From Cyanobium sp. (GTDB lineage: Bacteria > Cyanobacteriota > Cyanobacteriia > PCC-6307 > Cyanobiaceae), in contig BJHC01000095.1 in NCBI GenBank assembly GCA_014191535.1, forward strand, positions 1-5,906: a stretch of DNA of 5,906 nt, read 5' to 3'. The notes beneath the pieces are model-generated. The model saw only the letters and a program-made list of their open reading frames with translations. It did no database searches and was not told the origin of the DNA. Below, in pieces: positions 5,682-5,906 of this stretch. The position numbers and the translations under genes are program-made. The first letter of the stretch is position 1. The number at the start of each line of letters is the position of its first letter.

Positions 5682-5906
5682 TCAGGCCACCTCCGCCGGG
5701 GTGCGGGGTTCGCCCGCCTCCAGGGCCGCCAGCTCCTGATCCACCCAGTCGTAGCCGCGCTGCTCGAGCTCCAGGGCCAGCTCCTTGCCGCCGGTGCGCA
5801 GGATGCGGCCCGCCGCCATCACATGCACGTAGTCGGGGGTGATCGCATCCAGCAGACGCTGGTAATGGGTGATCAACAGGGTGGCGTTGTCGGCGTTGGC
5901 CAGCTG
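5682..5906 (-). CDS. sufC: Fe-S assembly ATPase SufC, C-terminal part only
   Basis: Only the last 74 residues are in the window; the gene continues past base 5906. SufC is the ABC-type ATPase of the SufBCD complex and drives the shape change that exposes the cluster-building site. Seen: [19 protein letters not shown], in which the histidine of THY is the ABC H-loop (switch) histidine, followed by [19 protein letters not shown], typical of the SufC strand after the H-loop, and a C-terminal helix ending in GYDWVDQEL. The Walker A, Walker B and ABC signature motifs should lie upstream, outside the window. About 28% of a protein of about 260 residues is present, by comparison with the usual family length. 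The stop codon abuts the sufD start with no spacer. Confidence 0.95.
   Translation of the reverse strand, partial: QLANADNATLLITHYQRLLDAITPDYVHVMAAGRILRTGGKELALELEQRGYDWVDQELAALEAGEPRTPAEVA

Overview
The window is G+C-rich bacterial chromosome, about two-thirds G+C by eye, densely packed with ordinary protein-coding genes. The best guess for its source is a high-GC picocyanobacterium of the Cyanobium / Synechococcus type. The reasons are the sufC-sufD-sufS order of the cyanobacterial suf operon, the style of the SufS N-terminus, and a two-repeat DUF1543 protein resembling those remembered from picocyanobacteria. This is inference; no 16S or other marker lies in the window. No RNA gene, insertion sequence, CRISPR array, prophage or plasmid feature was seen.

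Layout. (1) Bases 1-1717, minus strand: a two-gene unit of an MtnA-family sugar-phosphate isomerase followed, with a short overlap, by a FucA-like class II aldolase whose 3' end lies beyond base 1. (2) Bases 1790-2341, minus strand: a protein of unknown function made of two DUF1543 repeats. (3) Bases 2406-3125, plus strand: an unassigned class I SAM-dependent methyltransferase, divergent from the DUF1543 gene. (4) Bases 3130-5906, minus strand: the distal part of a suf iron-sulfur cluster assembly operon, read sufC (3' part only), sufD, sufS. The methyltransferase and sufS converge with four bases between their stop codons.

How the genes work together. SufC, SufD and SufS belong to one machine: SufS takes sulfur from cysteine, and SufC and SufD with SufB (not in the window) form the scaffold on which the cluster is built. 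The isomerase-aldolase pair looks like one pathway. MtnA-family enzymes open 5-deoxy- or 5-methylthio-ribose 1-phosphate to the ribulose form, and a FucA-type aldolase can cleave that to dihydroxyacetone phosphate and a short aldehyde. That is the logic of the 5-deoxyribose salvage (Drd) pathway and the DHAP shunt, and it differs from the classical methionine salvage pathway, which needs the dehydratase MtnB. No kinase or phosphorylase for the first step is visible here.

The most notable points are this likely by-product salvage pair, the duplicated DUF1543 protein, and the compact start region between it and the methyltransferase, which holds a perfect 12-bp palindrome and a CCATGG in which both strands offer an ATG. 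I saw no clear sign of a wholly new system.
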